37,078 nucleotides of DNA from a virus: the IMG/VR virus record IMGVR_UViG_3300009506_000255, positions 1 to 37,078 of that record; one strand, written 5' to 3'. The notes under the pieces were generated by a model. It was given only the letters and a program-made list of their open reading frames with translations. It did no database searches and was not told the DNA's origin. A program made the position numbers and the translations under genes. Below, piece by piece: positions 29,238 through 36,968 of the stretch (within the stretch, counting starts at the first letter, position 1; every line of letters starts with the position of its first letter).

Positions 29238-30701
29238 GTGGCGTATCAAAATGCACGTGATAGCCTCTTGCTCTTTGGTGGTTTGGTTTTTCCCGAGGTC
29301 GAGATCGGCAACGTGTATCTCGCCGCGAATTTCCATCAAATCATCGCCCGGGAGCTGCGTAACTGGAACACGAGGGCAGACTACCCGAACCTGTTGATCA
29401 TGGCGCCACCCCGGCACGGCAAGAGCCAGATTGTCAGTCGTTTTCTACCTTCTCATCTCCTTGGCCAGGACCCCCGGTTGCGGATCATCGCGACGAGCTA
29501 TTCCGGCGAGCTTTCCAATGCCATGGGCCGGGATGTCCAGGCGTTGATGCTCACGGGAACCTACGCCCGGGTCTTTCCTGACACGAAGCTGTCGCGGGCG
29601 GGCCAGCGCGACGATACGGCCCATCGGTCCATGTCTGACTTCGATGTGATCGGGTACTGTGGCCACTACATTGGACGCGGTGTCGGGGGGGGTATCACGG
29701 GTCGGGGAGCGCACCGGATCATCATTGACGACCCGGTCAAGAACCGCGAGCAGGCCGAGAGCAAGACGCGGCGGGAAACAGTGTGGAAGTGGTACACCTC
29801 CACGCTTCGGACCCGTCTGCAGAAGGGCGGCCGGATCGTCCTGCTGATGACGCGGTGGCATGAGGATGACCTGGCCGGGCGACTCCTGCGGCAATGCAAA
29901 GAGGAGGTCAAGGCCGACCGGTGGAAGGTCATCAGTTTCCCGGCTCTATTTGCCCGGAATGAGTACACGCATCCCGATGACAAACGGGCTGAAGGGGAAC
30001 CGTTGTGGCCGGAGATGTACGACCTGGCCTACCTGGAGCGGACCAAGGCTACGCTGGGGACCTACGACTGGGAGGCGTTGTATCAGCAGCAGCCGCGGCC
30101 GGCGGGCGGGGCGGTGATTCAGCGGGGTTGGATCCAGCAGATACAGGCGGAACATGTGCCCCCGGATCTGTTCTGGGTACGGGCCTGGGACCTGGCCGTT
30201 TCCAAGCACGAGAAAGCGGACTATACGGCCAGTGGCCAGATGGCGCTCGATCAATATGGAAATATCTATGTCCGCCGGTTCATTCGGGAGCGCATGACCT
30301 GGCCGGAAACGCGCAGGCAGATTATCGCCATCGGCCGGGCCGAACAGTGCCCGATTGGATTGGGAGGGCCGGGTTTGTCGGAAGGGTTTGTTCAGGACCT
30401 GCAGGCCGAGCGTCAACTGGCGGACATTGCGGTTCTGGAGTATCCGGAGGACAAGGATAAGTTGACCCGGGCGCTGCCGTGGGTGGCGAGGGCGGAGGCC
30501 GGTAAGTTCTTTGCCATCCAGGGGGCGGGGTTGGACCAGTACATCGAAGAATTGGTGGAGTTCACGGGTCAGGGGGATACCCACGATGATCAGGTCGACT
30601 GGACCAGCGGGGCCTACCGTATGTTGGCGACGGGAGAGCCGGCGACTGAAGTTGTGATTATTCCGGACTGGATGCGTCAGCAACTGGAGAATGCCATGTA
30701 G
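29238..30701 (+). CDS. terL: Terminase large subunit (ATPase plus nuclease)
   Basis: 487 aa from GTG 29238; there is no ATG in the first part and ATT 29217 is also possible, so the start is uncertain. ATPase: Walker A APPRHGKS (56-63), Walker B IIIDDPV (161-167), coupling region LLMTRWHEDDLAGRL. RNase-H-like nuclease: WVRAWDLAVSK (catalytic D about 318) and DTHDDQVDWTSGAYRM near the C-terminus. It drives DNA packaging into the procapsid and cuts concatemers. Confidence 0.92.
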   Translation: MAYQNARDSLLLFGGLVFPEVEIGNVYLAANFHQIIARELRNWNTRADYPNLLIMAPPRHGKSQIVSRFLPSHLLGQDPRLRIIATSYSGELSNAMGRDVQALMLTGTYARVFPDTKLSRAGQRDDTAHRSMSDFDVIGYCGHYIGRGVGGGITGRGAHRIIIDDPVKNREQAESKTRRETVWKWYTSTLRTRLQKGGRIVLLMTRWHEDDLAGRLLRQCKEEVKADRWKVISFPALFARNEYTHPDDKRAEGEPLWPEMYDLAYLERTKATLGTYDWEALYQQQPRPAGGAVIQRGWIQQIQAEHVPPDLFWVRAWDLAVSKHEKADYTASGQMALDQYGNIYVRRFIRERMTWPETRRQIIAIGRAEQCPIGLGGPGLSEGFVQDLQAERQLADIAVLEYPEDKDKLTRALPWVARAEAGKFFAIQGAGLDQYIEELVEFTGQGDTHDDQVDWTSGAYRMLATGEPATEVVIIPDWMRQQLENAM

Positions 30702-30715
30702 GTCAATAAATTTCC

Positions 30716-30765
30716 TTGACGCCGTATACGGGGGCGGTAGCATACAAATTCATACGAAAGCGTAG
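30716..30765 (+). promoter_or_regulatory. Promoter with operator palindrome (copy 4)
   Basis: TTGACG (30716-30721) and TAGCAT (30738-30743, 16-nt spacer), followed by ATACGAAAGCGTAG (30752-30765). This lies 32 nt ahead of the start of the exported-protein gene. The 30702-30797 gap holds only this regulatory region and the ribosome binding site. Confidence 0.6.
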
Positions 30766-30797
30766 GATTCCGCACACACCTTTGAAAGGAGTCGACG

Positions 30798-31292
30798 ATG
30801 AAAGAGCACGGATTCTTCTGGGCGGTCCTGATCGGGTTACTGTTGCTGGCGCGGGTGTCGTTGGCGACCGATGATATGTCGGTCGTGGGCCAGGCGATGG
30901 GCAACTCCGACGCCATTCTGATCCACGTCGGGCTGGCGGAGCCGAACAATGTGGCCTCGTGGGGGCTCGGGGTATCGCATCGTCCGGAAACGGGCGTCGC
31001 CGAGCAGAGTACGGCCTTCGGCTTATGGGGGGCACTTTCGACTGACATTCAACTCGTACAACCGGGAACGCTAGGCTTGTGGGCGGGACTGGCCGCCAAA
31101 CCTTTTATTGGCATCGATGTCCTGTTTGATGTCGACAATGACAAGATTTTCACTTGGCCCGGGGCCGGCGTTCGCATCGCACCCACGAAGACTATGGCCT
31201 TCATGCTGGAAGCGATCTATCCGGTCGGTAAGTCTGGCAATACCAGTCCGCTTCCGACGGATATCCTGTACGGGTTGGAAGTCAAGTTCTGA
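30798..31292 (+). CDS. Moron-like exported protein, possible beta-barrel
   Basis: 164 aa; ATG 30798 behind TGAAAGGAGTCGACG. The N-terminal signal peptide has a hydrophobic core (FFWAVLIGLLLLARVSLA) with likely cleavage after SLA or LAT. The rest has alternating strands (LGLWAGLAAKPFIGIDVLFD; TMAFMLEAIYPVG) and ends in LEVKF, with the terminal Phe typical of outer-membrane beta-barrels. It interrupts the terminase-portal gene order with its own promoter and terminator, as phage morons do. Function unknown. Confidence 0.7.
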   Translation: MKEHGFFWAVLIGLLLLARVSLATDDMSVVGQAMGNSDAILIHVGLAEPNNVASWGLGVSHRPETGVAEQSTAFGLWGALSTDIQLVQPGTLGLWAGLAAKPFIGIDVLFDVDNDKIFTWPGAGVRIAPTKTMAFMLEAIYPVGKSGNTSPLPTDILYGLEVKF

Positions 31293-31302
31293 CCTTGCTA
31301 CT

Positions 31303-31337
31303 GGACCCGGTCATAAGCCGGGTCCGTCTTCTTCTCT
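31303..31337 (+). terminator. Rho-independent terminator after the moron gene
   Basis: GGACCCGG (31303-31310), loop TCATAAG, CCGGGTCC (31318-31325), then a pyrimidine tract GTCTTCTTCTCT. Perfect 8-bp stem, 10 nt after the stop codon and just ahead of the portal start. Confidence 0.8.
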
Positions 31338-31347
31338 GAGGTGCGCC

Positions 31348-32949
31348 ATGCTCGAGAGAATCTTCCCCACGATCGGCCTGAAACGCGCGCAAGTCCAACG
31401 CCAGATCGCTGAGGAGATCGCCGCGCGCAAGGGGGCCGAGGCGCTGACGGCGGCCCTGGTTGAGTCCATCCCCCTCTTCGCGCGGGATACGGACGAGGAC
31501 CAGTGGAACACGCTGGGCACGGGGCGCGAACCTTTGGACTACAGCGCGCATGATTTCAGCGCCATGCTGTGTGCGGCGCTGGAATTGAGCTACCATCCGG
31601 GGGGGCGCGGCTTACTGGAAACCATGGAGACGTTCGTCATCGGCGACAGCATGCGCGTGCTCAGTTCCGACGAGAACTCCGACGTCCAGGACTACTGGGA
31701 TGAATGGGCAGACCTGAACAGCTGGGACATGCGCAGCAAGGAGGTGTTCCGGCGGTACCTGCGCGATGGCGAGGACTTCCTGCGATGGTTCAAGCCAGAG
31801 AACCAGGACGGGCACCTGTTGCTGCGCTTCGTGGAGCCGAACGAGATTGTCGACCCGGCTGGGCGTGACAACTGGGGGAACCACTCCTGGGGGATCGAGA
31901 CCGATCCAGACGACGTTGAGAAGGTCATCAACTACTACCGCAACTACGGGCGGATCGCGGAGGGGGGCATCGTCACGGAAGACAAGTGGGAGCAGATCCC
32001 GGCCGACCAAATGGACCACTTCAAGTGCCAGGTCGATTCGAACGTCAAGCGGGGCCGGTCCTGGTTGCTGGGGGTGGGCAAGTACATCCGGATGCACGAG
32101 CAGTGGCTTGAGCAGCGGTTCCAGTTGAACCGGATGCGCAACCTCTTCGCGGTAATCGGCAATATCAAAGGCGTCTCGACGACGGACGTCGCCACGATCA
32201 AGGGCAAGTTCACCGACACCAGCGGCAAGACCGCATCCGGCGAAGGCACCCCGAAGAAGATGCCCTCCAACGCGATGATGCTGTTGCAGAAGGGGGTGGA
32301 CTGGGACCTGAAAAGCCTTAACATCAATGCCTCCGATGCCAAAGAGGACGGCAGGAACATCCAACTGCTCATTTCCGTGGCGACAGGGTTGACCGAGTAC
32401 ATCGTGCGCGGCGATGCCTCAAATGCCAACTTCAGTTCTTCGATGGTCTCCGAGTCGCCCATGGTCAAGATGTTCCAGAAATACCAGGACATCTGGAAAT
32501 ACATGCAGAACGTCGTTCACGCCCGGGTCATTAGGCATGGGATCGTTATCGGCAAGCTGCCGGCGATGAGCACCATTACCACCGAGGGCCAGCGCCGTAT
32601 TCTGGCGCGAGAGATTCGGATCGCCCGGCGCCAGGGGCGTAGCCACCTCATCGAAGCGATCACCGAGCTGGCCCAGCCAACACTGACGCGGCTGAAGGAG
32701 ACCAAGGAAGGCCAGGAGGAGATTCCGACCCGCTTGGACTGCCAGGTCGAATTCCCACCGCTGATCCACCGCGACATCCTCCAGGAAACGCAAGCACTGG
32801 CGATCCATCAAGACCGGGAGTGGGCTTCGCGCCAGACCTGCGCCGCGACGATGGGGTACGATCCGGACCAGGAGAGTGCCGAGATCGCCAAGGACGAGAA
32901 GAAGGCCCGGGACCGCGCCCGCGATGCCGACAAGGAGAGTTGGAGCTGA
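31348..32949 (+). CDS. Portal protein
   Basis: 533 aa. ATG 31348 (GAGGTGCGCC upstream) was chosen because the earlier in-frame ATG at 31108 lies inside the moron gene. Portal-type features: an acidic N-terminal region, a central [16 protein letters not shown], an LRFVEPNEI segment, [18 protein letters not shown] (the conserved 'GLT..(L/V)..D.S(N)(N/A)S' region), and a charged C-terminus. Located between terminase and head genes. It forms the dodecameric entry ring for DNA in the capsid. Confidence 0.85.
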   Translation: MLERIFPTIGLKRAQVQRQIAEEIAARKGAEALTAALVESIPLFARDTDEDQWNTLGTGREPLDYSAHDFSAMLCAALELSYHPGGRGLLETMETFVIGDSMRVLSSDENSDVQDYWDEWADLNSWDMRSKEVFRRYLRDGEDFLRWFKPENQDGHLLLRFVEPNEIVDPAGRDNWGNHSWGIETDPDDVEKVINYYRNYGRIAEGGIVTEDKWEQIPADQMDHFKCQVDSNVKRGRSWLLGVGKYIRMHEQWLEQRFQLNRMRNLFAVIGNIKGVSTTDVATIKGKFTDTSGKTASGEGTPKKMPSNAMMLLQKGVDWDLKSLNINASDAKEDGRNIQLLISVATGLTEYIVRGDASNANFSSSMVSESPMVKMFQKYQDIWKYMQNVVHARVIRHGIVIGKLPAMSTITTEGQRRILAREIRIARRQGRSHLIEAITELAQPTLTRLKETKEGQEEIPTRLDCQVEFPPLIHRDILQETQALAIHQDREWASRQTCAATMGYDPDQESAEIAKDEKKARDRARDADKESWS

Positions 32950-32950
32950 G

Positions 32951-33133
32951 ATGGACACGCGCACACCGCAAAGCCGGGAAGCGGAGATAAAGATCGCGAT
33001 GCACCACCTGCGGGACTACGACCGCACCCATGACCGGCCCGGCCGGCAGTTGGTGAATCTGGCACGGGTAGGCCGCAACGATCCCTGCCCGTGTGGCAGT
33101 GGACGCAAGTTCAAGAAGTGCTGCCTGACCTGA
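32951..33133 (+). CDS. Small SEC-C motif protein, 60 aa
   Basis: ATG 32951 is 1 nt after the portal stop. The C-terminal half is a textbook SEC-C zinc motif: [17 protein letters not shown], the same motif that ends SecA. The N-terminal 40 residues are charged and helical. Some phages encode SEC-C proteins of this size near head genes; the role is unknown (a protein-protein or chaperone contact is possible). Confidence 0.8.
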   Translation: MDTRTPQSREAEIKIAMHHLRDYDRTHDRPGRQLVNLARVGRNDPCPCGSGRKFKKCCLT

Positions 33134-33190
33134 ACAGCGCAGCCCGATACCTAGGGGGAGACCCCGGAACCCTGATGGAAGGAACCACAG

Positions 33191-33589
33191 ATGGCATTGA
33201 CGGACGCCGAACACAAGAGAATGCTCAAACTCTGGGCGAACTGCTTTGACGAGAAGGGCCAGGCGCGCAAGGACGCGACGACAAAGGAGTTCGAGGAACT
33301 GAAGGAGTTGGTCGGGAGGACGAGTCCGCAAGATCCACCTAAAGCACCGGTGAAGGTCAAGGACTACAAACCTTCCGAGGTGGCCCAGCAACTGCTCAAG
33401 GAAGGGGCCTCGTTCGAGGGGCCTGATTTGCGCAACTTCGGGACCAGCCAGAAGCCGGTAATGGTCCTGCGGGAATGGTTTTACCGGGGCAAAGGCAAGG
33501 ACCGCAAGGCCGTGTTCGTCCAGCAGGGCAATATCATCGAGGCCGGCCGAACCATTGCAGCAAGTTTCTATGAACGTACCCACCTATAG
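33191..33589 (+). CDS. Head-module hypothetical protein, 132 aa
   Basis: ATG 33191 behind GAAGGAACCACAG. The N-terminal helix (DAEHKRMLKLWANCFDEKG), a disordered Pro/Lys segment and a C-terminal domain with strands (PVMVLREWFYRGKGKDRKAV) do not match a known family. It may be a scaffold, decoration or head-tail protein; the position is suggestive only. The 57-nt gap before it holds nothing visible. Confidence 0.6.
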   Translation: MALTDAEHKRMLKLWANCFDEKGQARKDATTKEFEELKELVGRTSPQDPPKAPVKVKDYKPSEVAQQLLKEGASFEGPDLRNFGTSQKPVMVLREWFYRGKGKDRKAVFVQQGNIIEAGRTIAASFYERTHL

Positions 33590-33591
33590 GG

Positions 33592-33597
33592 TATAAT
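33592..33597 (+). promoter_or_regulatory. TATAAT box 6 nt before the next ATG
   Basis: TATAAT at 33592-33597; the ATG at 33604 would be about the transcription start, implying a leaderless or very short-leader mRNA. No good -35 element is visible at 16-18 nt upstream, so this could be chance. Confidence 0.3.
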
Positions 33598-33603
33598 GGG
33601 GCC

Positions 33604-33807
33604 ATGGGTCAAGCCGAAGCCCGGATGCTGGCCCGGATCGACCAGTTATGGGCCGACCTGCGGCAGCATCGGGAGGACATCGAGACGATAGCCCACTTCG
33701 GCCTGCCGGACCCGGACGACGCCGAGACGGCTCAGTATCAGGACATGCTGGTGCGCATGATGGCGTGTCTGATTTCCATGGAGCTGGATCGGCGGCGGCT
33801 GGAGTAG
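33604..33807 (+). CDS. Small helical protein, 67 aa
   Basis: ATG 33604 lacks a strong ribosome binding site (GGGGCC directly upstream). The whole protein is helical and charged (ARIDQLWADLRQHREDIETI; LVRMMACLISMELDRRRLE), likely a coiled coil. Unknown; possibly an accessory head protein. Confidence 0.55.
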   Translation: MGQAEARMLARIDQLWADLRQHREDIETIAHFGLPDPDDAETAQYQDMLVRMMACLISMELDRRRLE

Positions 33808-33842
33808 GGGTCCGGTGGCCCATGAAGGTTTTGTCATCAACA

Positions 33843-33856
33843 CTACGGAATCGTAG
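33843..33856. promoter_or_regulatory. Copy 5 of dispersed near-palindrome
   Basis: CTACGGAATCGTAG with a trailing half site CCGTAG (33861-33866). It ends 13 nt before ATG 33870. TTGTCA at 33831-33836 upstream could be a -35 box for a promoter overlapping this site. Confidence 0.5.
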
Positions 33857-33869
33857 GGAACCGTAGACC

Positions 33870-34235
33870 ATGAACCGACGCGATTTCATCAAGGGCTGTT
33901 TGGGGGGCGCGGCCGCATTCCTGATACCCGTGCCGATTACTGCTGCCAGCGCTGTGCCAATGTCGTTCACGGTCTCTGCGCCATGGGAGAATCCGGTGGA
34001 TGTCATCCTGGCGACCCTCGAGCAGAGCGGTGTTTCGGACTTGATCGACTACGACTCCTTCGCCCCGGCGCGAGAGTACTGCGAGGAGACCCGGCCCGGC
34101 TATGTAGTAGCAGGGAAGTCTGTCGACGAGGCGATAAGTAGCTGTCTGACGCCCATCAACGGAGACATCTGGTACCGCGGTAACCTCGTGGGCCGGCAAG
34201 CTCGCATTTGCCTGGACTGGAGTAGACCGACATGA
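33870..34235 (+). CDS. Tat-signal protein A, 121 aa
   Basis: ATG 33870 directly follows the palindrome with GGGAACC upstream. MNRRDFIKGCLGGAAAFLIP is a twin-arginine signal (RRxFxK) with a hydrophobic core and a possible cleavage after AAS or ASA. The mature part is acidic with several Cys (EYCEETRPG; SSCLTPING; RICLDW). Export of a folded protein through Tat is expected if it is produced in a Tat-positive host. It is unusual in the head module; the stop overlaps the next ATG. Confidence 0.7.
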   Translation: MNRRDFIKGCLGGAAAFLIPVPITAASAVPMSFTVSAPWENPVDVILATLEQSGVSDLIDYDSFAPAREYCEETRPGYVVAGKSVDEAISSCLTPINGDIWYRGNLVGRQARICLDWSRPT

Positions 34236-34507
34236 ACCGACGCTCATTCTTTCGTACCTGTTGTGGAGGACTAGCTGGCGTACTGCTGGGACGGCAGGTT
34301 CAGCACCGGGGGGGCATTGTCAAGAAGCCATATCCGTGTCTGCTGGAGCCAGGAGAATCGCACATTCCCACCGGCTGCTACCGCAAGATGGTGGCGGGTG
34401 AACGGCTGTGGCCGGGTGACATGGTGGAGGTTGGCGCCGACGGGAAGGCTTATCGAATCGAGGTCTTAGATATCCGGCCAGGGAGCCTGCGAACCACATC
34501 AAGGTGA
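34232..34507 (+). CDS. Tat-signal protein B, 91 aa
   Basis: ATG 34232 in an ATGA overlap. MNRRSFFRTCCGGLAGVLLG is another twin-arginine leader (RRxFFR), followed by a compact beta-rich domain (ECLLEPGES-like: PCLLEPGESHIPTGCYRKM; GDMVEVGADGKAYRIEV). The N-terminal ~10 residues closely match those of Tat protein A (MNRR), suggesting duplicated leaders. Function unknown. Confidence 0.65.
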   Translation: MNRRSFFRTCCGGLAGVLLGRQVQHRGGIVKKPYPCLLEPGESHIPTGCYRKMVAGERLWPGDMVEVGADGKAYRIEVLDIRPGSLRTTSR

Positions 34508-34511
34508 ATCA

Positions 34512-35972
34512 ATGGCCAAGAGCCGCGCCGAGATAATCCGCGATGCCACCCTCAAGGCGAGAGCCGACTGGGTCAACTACGTCGAGCTGCAGAACAAGGC
34601 CCTGTACGACCTGTATCAGCGCTATGCCGATCAACTGGCGCGGGAGCTGGCCAAGAGTCAGTACCAGGGCAAGATTCCTCCGGGAGCCCAGGCCCGGCTG
34701 AACAAGGTGGTCAAGGACTCGATTCCGGGCTTCCGTAAGTCCATCGCCGGCTCGATCCAGCGCGGCATCTCGCGGTCGGTCGACTACGCCTTTATGTCTC
34801 AGATCCTGGCGCTCGATGCTGGCGGGATCGCCCAGCGCATGATCCAGTTGGGCTCCTCGTTCATCGGCAAGGATGGCAAGGTGATCCGTTGGAACGCGGC
34901 GAAGGAGACGTTCCTGCAGAGTACCTGGGGCCGCATGAATAAAACGGCCGTCGACGCGGTGATGGCCTGGAAACCGGGGGGGCTGGCGTTCTCGGATCGG
35001 GTGTGGGACATCACCTACCAGTCCCAGAAGCAGATGCTCAAGATCATCCAGCAGGGCGTGATGGATGGCAGGTCGGCAGCGGAGTTGAGTCGGGACCTGC
35101 GCAAGTACCTTGTCCAGCCCGAGACACTGCGTGGCAAGGTACTGAAGGACCTGAAGCCCGGGCAGGGGGTCTACAAGAGCGCCTACAAGAACGCCATGCG
35201 ATTAGCGCGGACCGAGCTGAACCGGGCGTTCGCCGAAGGGACGTACCGGTACGCCCAACAGAAGACCTGGATCGACGGGTACATCTGGCGCCGGGGTGGC
35301 GTGGGCAAGTGCTCCTCCGGCGAGTGCCCGAACAATGCCGATGAGTTCTTCCCGAAGGATACCCCACCGGAGATCCCGGCGCACCCTCACTGCCTCTGTT
35401 ATCCGGAGCTGCACATCGCCGGGGATCCGATGCCGGCCGATGGCGAGCCACCAGAACCCCCCGAATCTCCTGGATCGTTGCCTGAGTTGACGAAGGAGGA
35501 CAAGGAAGCCATTAGCAATTGGAGCGGTCTTGGTTATCACATGATCAACACGGGTGAGGTGTACCCGAAAGAGGCCTTGCCGATGGAACTAAAGATGCGG
35601 GACGCCTTTTATGCGGCCATGAATAAACTGCCAGACAAACAGGGAACGCTATATCGCGGCATGGTCATGTCGGAAGACAAGGTCGAGATCACTAGGTTAT
35701 GGGGTAGGATGAATTTGAGGCACGCCACCGCTTGTAGTGCAGATAAGGACATTGCCGCGGAATTTGCTACGCGAGCTTTAGAGGCTGATCCCAATTTCAC
35801 TCGTGTCATAATGAAAATCGAGGCGAAAACCAGTAAGGACATATCGACGTGGGCTAATCCGAGGGAGAAGGAACACATTCTCATGAAGGGCAAGAAGCTC
35901 AAGGTCAATGGAATTCTGGAGATGAAGGATGCCGATGGGAAGTACTATCTTCTCAAGGCACAAGAGGTGTGA
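34512..35972 (+). CDS. MuF-type minor head protein fused to an ADP-ribosyltransferase domain
   Basis: 486 aa; ATG 34512, 4 nt after the preceding stop. Residues 1-310 are a phage Mu gpF-like head domain (ARTELNRAFAEGTYRYA near 232-248, and the Cys/His end HPHCLCYPEL at 291-300). After a Pro/Glu linker (310-324), residues about 325-486 form an ADP-ribosyltransferase-like domain with the R-S-E plan: LYRGM (R382), ACSADKDIA (S409) and REKEHIL (E452, E454). MuF-ART fusions are known toxins or effectors delivered with the phage particle. Composition falls in GC over the C-terminal domain. Confidence 0.85.
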   Translation: MAKSRAEIIRDATLKARADWVNYVELQNKALYDLYQRYADQLARELAKSQYQGKIPPGAQARLNKVVKDSIPGFRKSIAGSIQRGISRSVDYAFMSQILALDAGGIAQRMIQLGSSFIGKDGKVIRWNAAKETFLQSTWGRMNKTAVDAVMAWKPGGLAFSDRVWDITYQSQKQMLKIIQQGVMDGRSAAELSRDLRKYLVQPETLRGKVLKDLKPGQGVYKSAYKNAMRLARTELNRAFAEGTYRYAQQKTWIDGYIWRRGGVGKCSSGECPNNADEFFPKDTPPEIPAHPHCLCYPELHIAGDPMPADGEPPEPPESPGSLPELTKEDKEAISNWSGLGYHMINTGEVYPKEALPMELKMRDAFYAAMNKLPDKQGTLYRGMVMSEDKVEITRLWGRMNLRHATACSADKDIAAEFATRALEADPNFTRVIMKIEAKTSKDISTWANPREKEHILMKGKKLKVNGILEMKDADGKYYLLKAQEV

Positions 35973-35973
35973 C

Positions 35974-36093
35974 ATGACTAAGAAGAAACCGGCTTGGATG
36001 CGGTTTGTTACGGACGACATCAGCTATGACTTCGTGATAAGCAAGTCAGAGAAGAAGCCTTCGAAGACCAAGAAGAAGGACTCAAGCAAGTGA
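35974..36093 (+). CDS. Tiny lysine-rich protein, 39 aa
   Basis: ATG 35974, 1 nt after the MuF-ART stop. MTKKKPAWMRFVTDDISYDF, then a basic tail (KSEKKPSKTKKKDSSK). It is too short for length-based gene calls and is in the right place to be a partner or immunity factor for the ART domain, but that is a guess. Its stop overlaps the GTG start of the next gene. Confidence 0.5.
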   Translation: MTKKKPAWMRFVTDDISYDFVISKSEKKPSKTKKKDSSK

Positions 36094-36425
36094 CTACGCT
36101 GGCCGGTGAACAACTGACGTTCGAGATCCTGCTGAACCCATCGGTCCTGGAAGCCGAGGAGCAGCGCCTCAGTAAGCAGGGTTACCAGATCCTGGAGCTG
36201 TTCATCGAAGCCGATCGGCGGGGTCAGGTCGTGCGGACGGCGGAGTTGGCGGCGATCGCGAAGCTCTACACGGCCCGGATGGTGGAGGTGCGGCGGGCGC
36301 TGGTACCGAAGGGCTTCTGCATCGACCTGATCGAGCGCGACACGGCCACGGGGAATAACAGCTACGCGCTGGTGCCCCTGGCCGAGAGTACGTACTATGC
36401 CAAGCATAAGGAGCGTTTCGCATGA
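36090..36425 (+). CDS. Possible winged-helix protein, 111 aa
   Basis: GTG 36090 overlaps the preceding stop (GTGA); there is no better ATG. Central helices QGYQILELFIEADRRGQVVR, ELAAIAKLYTARMVEVRRAL and a wing-like CIDLIERDTATGNNSYALV suggest a small winged helix. Its stop overlaps the next start (ATGA). Function unknown. Confidence 0.6.
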   Translation: MTTLAGEQLTFEILLNPSVLEAEEQRLSKQGYQILELFIEADRRGQVVRTAELAAIAKLYTARMVEVRRALVPKGFCIDLIERDTATGNNSYALVPLAESTYYAKHKERFA

Positions 36426-36772
36426 TGGCACCAGAAGACAAGCAGCGATGGATCGATCTTGGCCGGATGTTGCAGGCCAGAGGCGTGCGCTACCTGAACA
36501 ACCACGAGCCGAAGTCGGCGCTGGAGGCGGCCAAGATCCTGGAGATTGGGACGAGGATCGAACGCGAGGTTGTTGGATGCCGCGATCCGAGAGGATGGAA
36601 TGATCAGTACTTATCTGACACGCTAGATTGGGGTGCCCTGAACGATGCGATAGACCACCACGACGGTGGCAAACCGATCCCTCTGCCGTGTGACGTGGCC
36701 GAGCGTTTGAAGGGACGCGGTTTCGATCTAACCGGCATCCCGATAGAAGGGCAGGTCGATGAACCATCATGA
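36422..36772 (+). CDS. Hypothetical protein, 116 aa
   Basis: ATG 36422 (MMAPEDKQRWI) in an ATGA overlap, with AAGGAGCGTTTC in front. The N-terminal helix pattern (ALEAAKILEIGTRIEREVVG) resembles small terminase-like helical segments but no HTH is clear. The C-terminal part is Gly/Pro-rich. Unknown. Confidence 0.6.
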   Translation: MMAPEDKQRWIDLGRMLQARGVRYLNNHEPKSALEAAKILEIGTRIEREVVGCRDPRGWNDQYLSDTLDWGALNDAIDHHDGGKPIPLPCDVAERLKGRGFDLTGIPIEGQVDEPS

Positions 36773-36965
36773 GATGCTCGAGCAGGGGGGGCACAGGATA
36801 GCCACTGACGTCTATCGGATACTAGCGCAGAGCTTTCCGACGGTGCAGCAGGTGTGCGATGGTATTCGGCTGGCGGCCCAGGCCGGCACCGTAACCGTTA
36901 AGCAAGCGTGTGAGAACATCGTGGGGTGGCAGGTGGCGCGCAAGAAGTATTCTGGAGTTATCTAG
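36759..36965 (+). CDS. Small helical protein, 68 aa
   Basis: ATG 36759 overlaps the upstream gene by 14 nt. Helical (RIATDVYRILAQSFPTVQQV; KQACENIVGWQVARKK). No domain recognised. Confidence 0.55.
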   Translation: MNHHEMLEQGGHRIATDVYRILAQSFPTVQQVCDGIRLAAQAGTVTVKQACENIVGWQVARKKYSGVI

Positions 36966-36968
36966 TCC

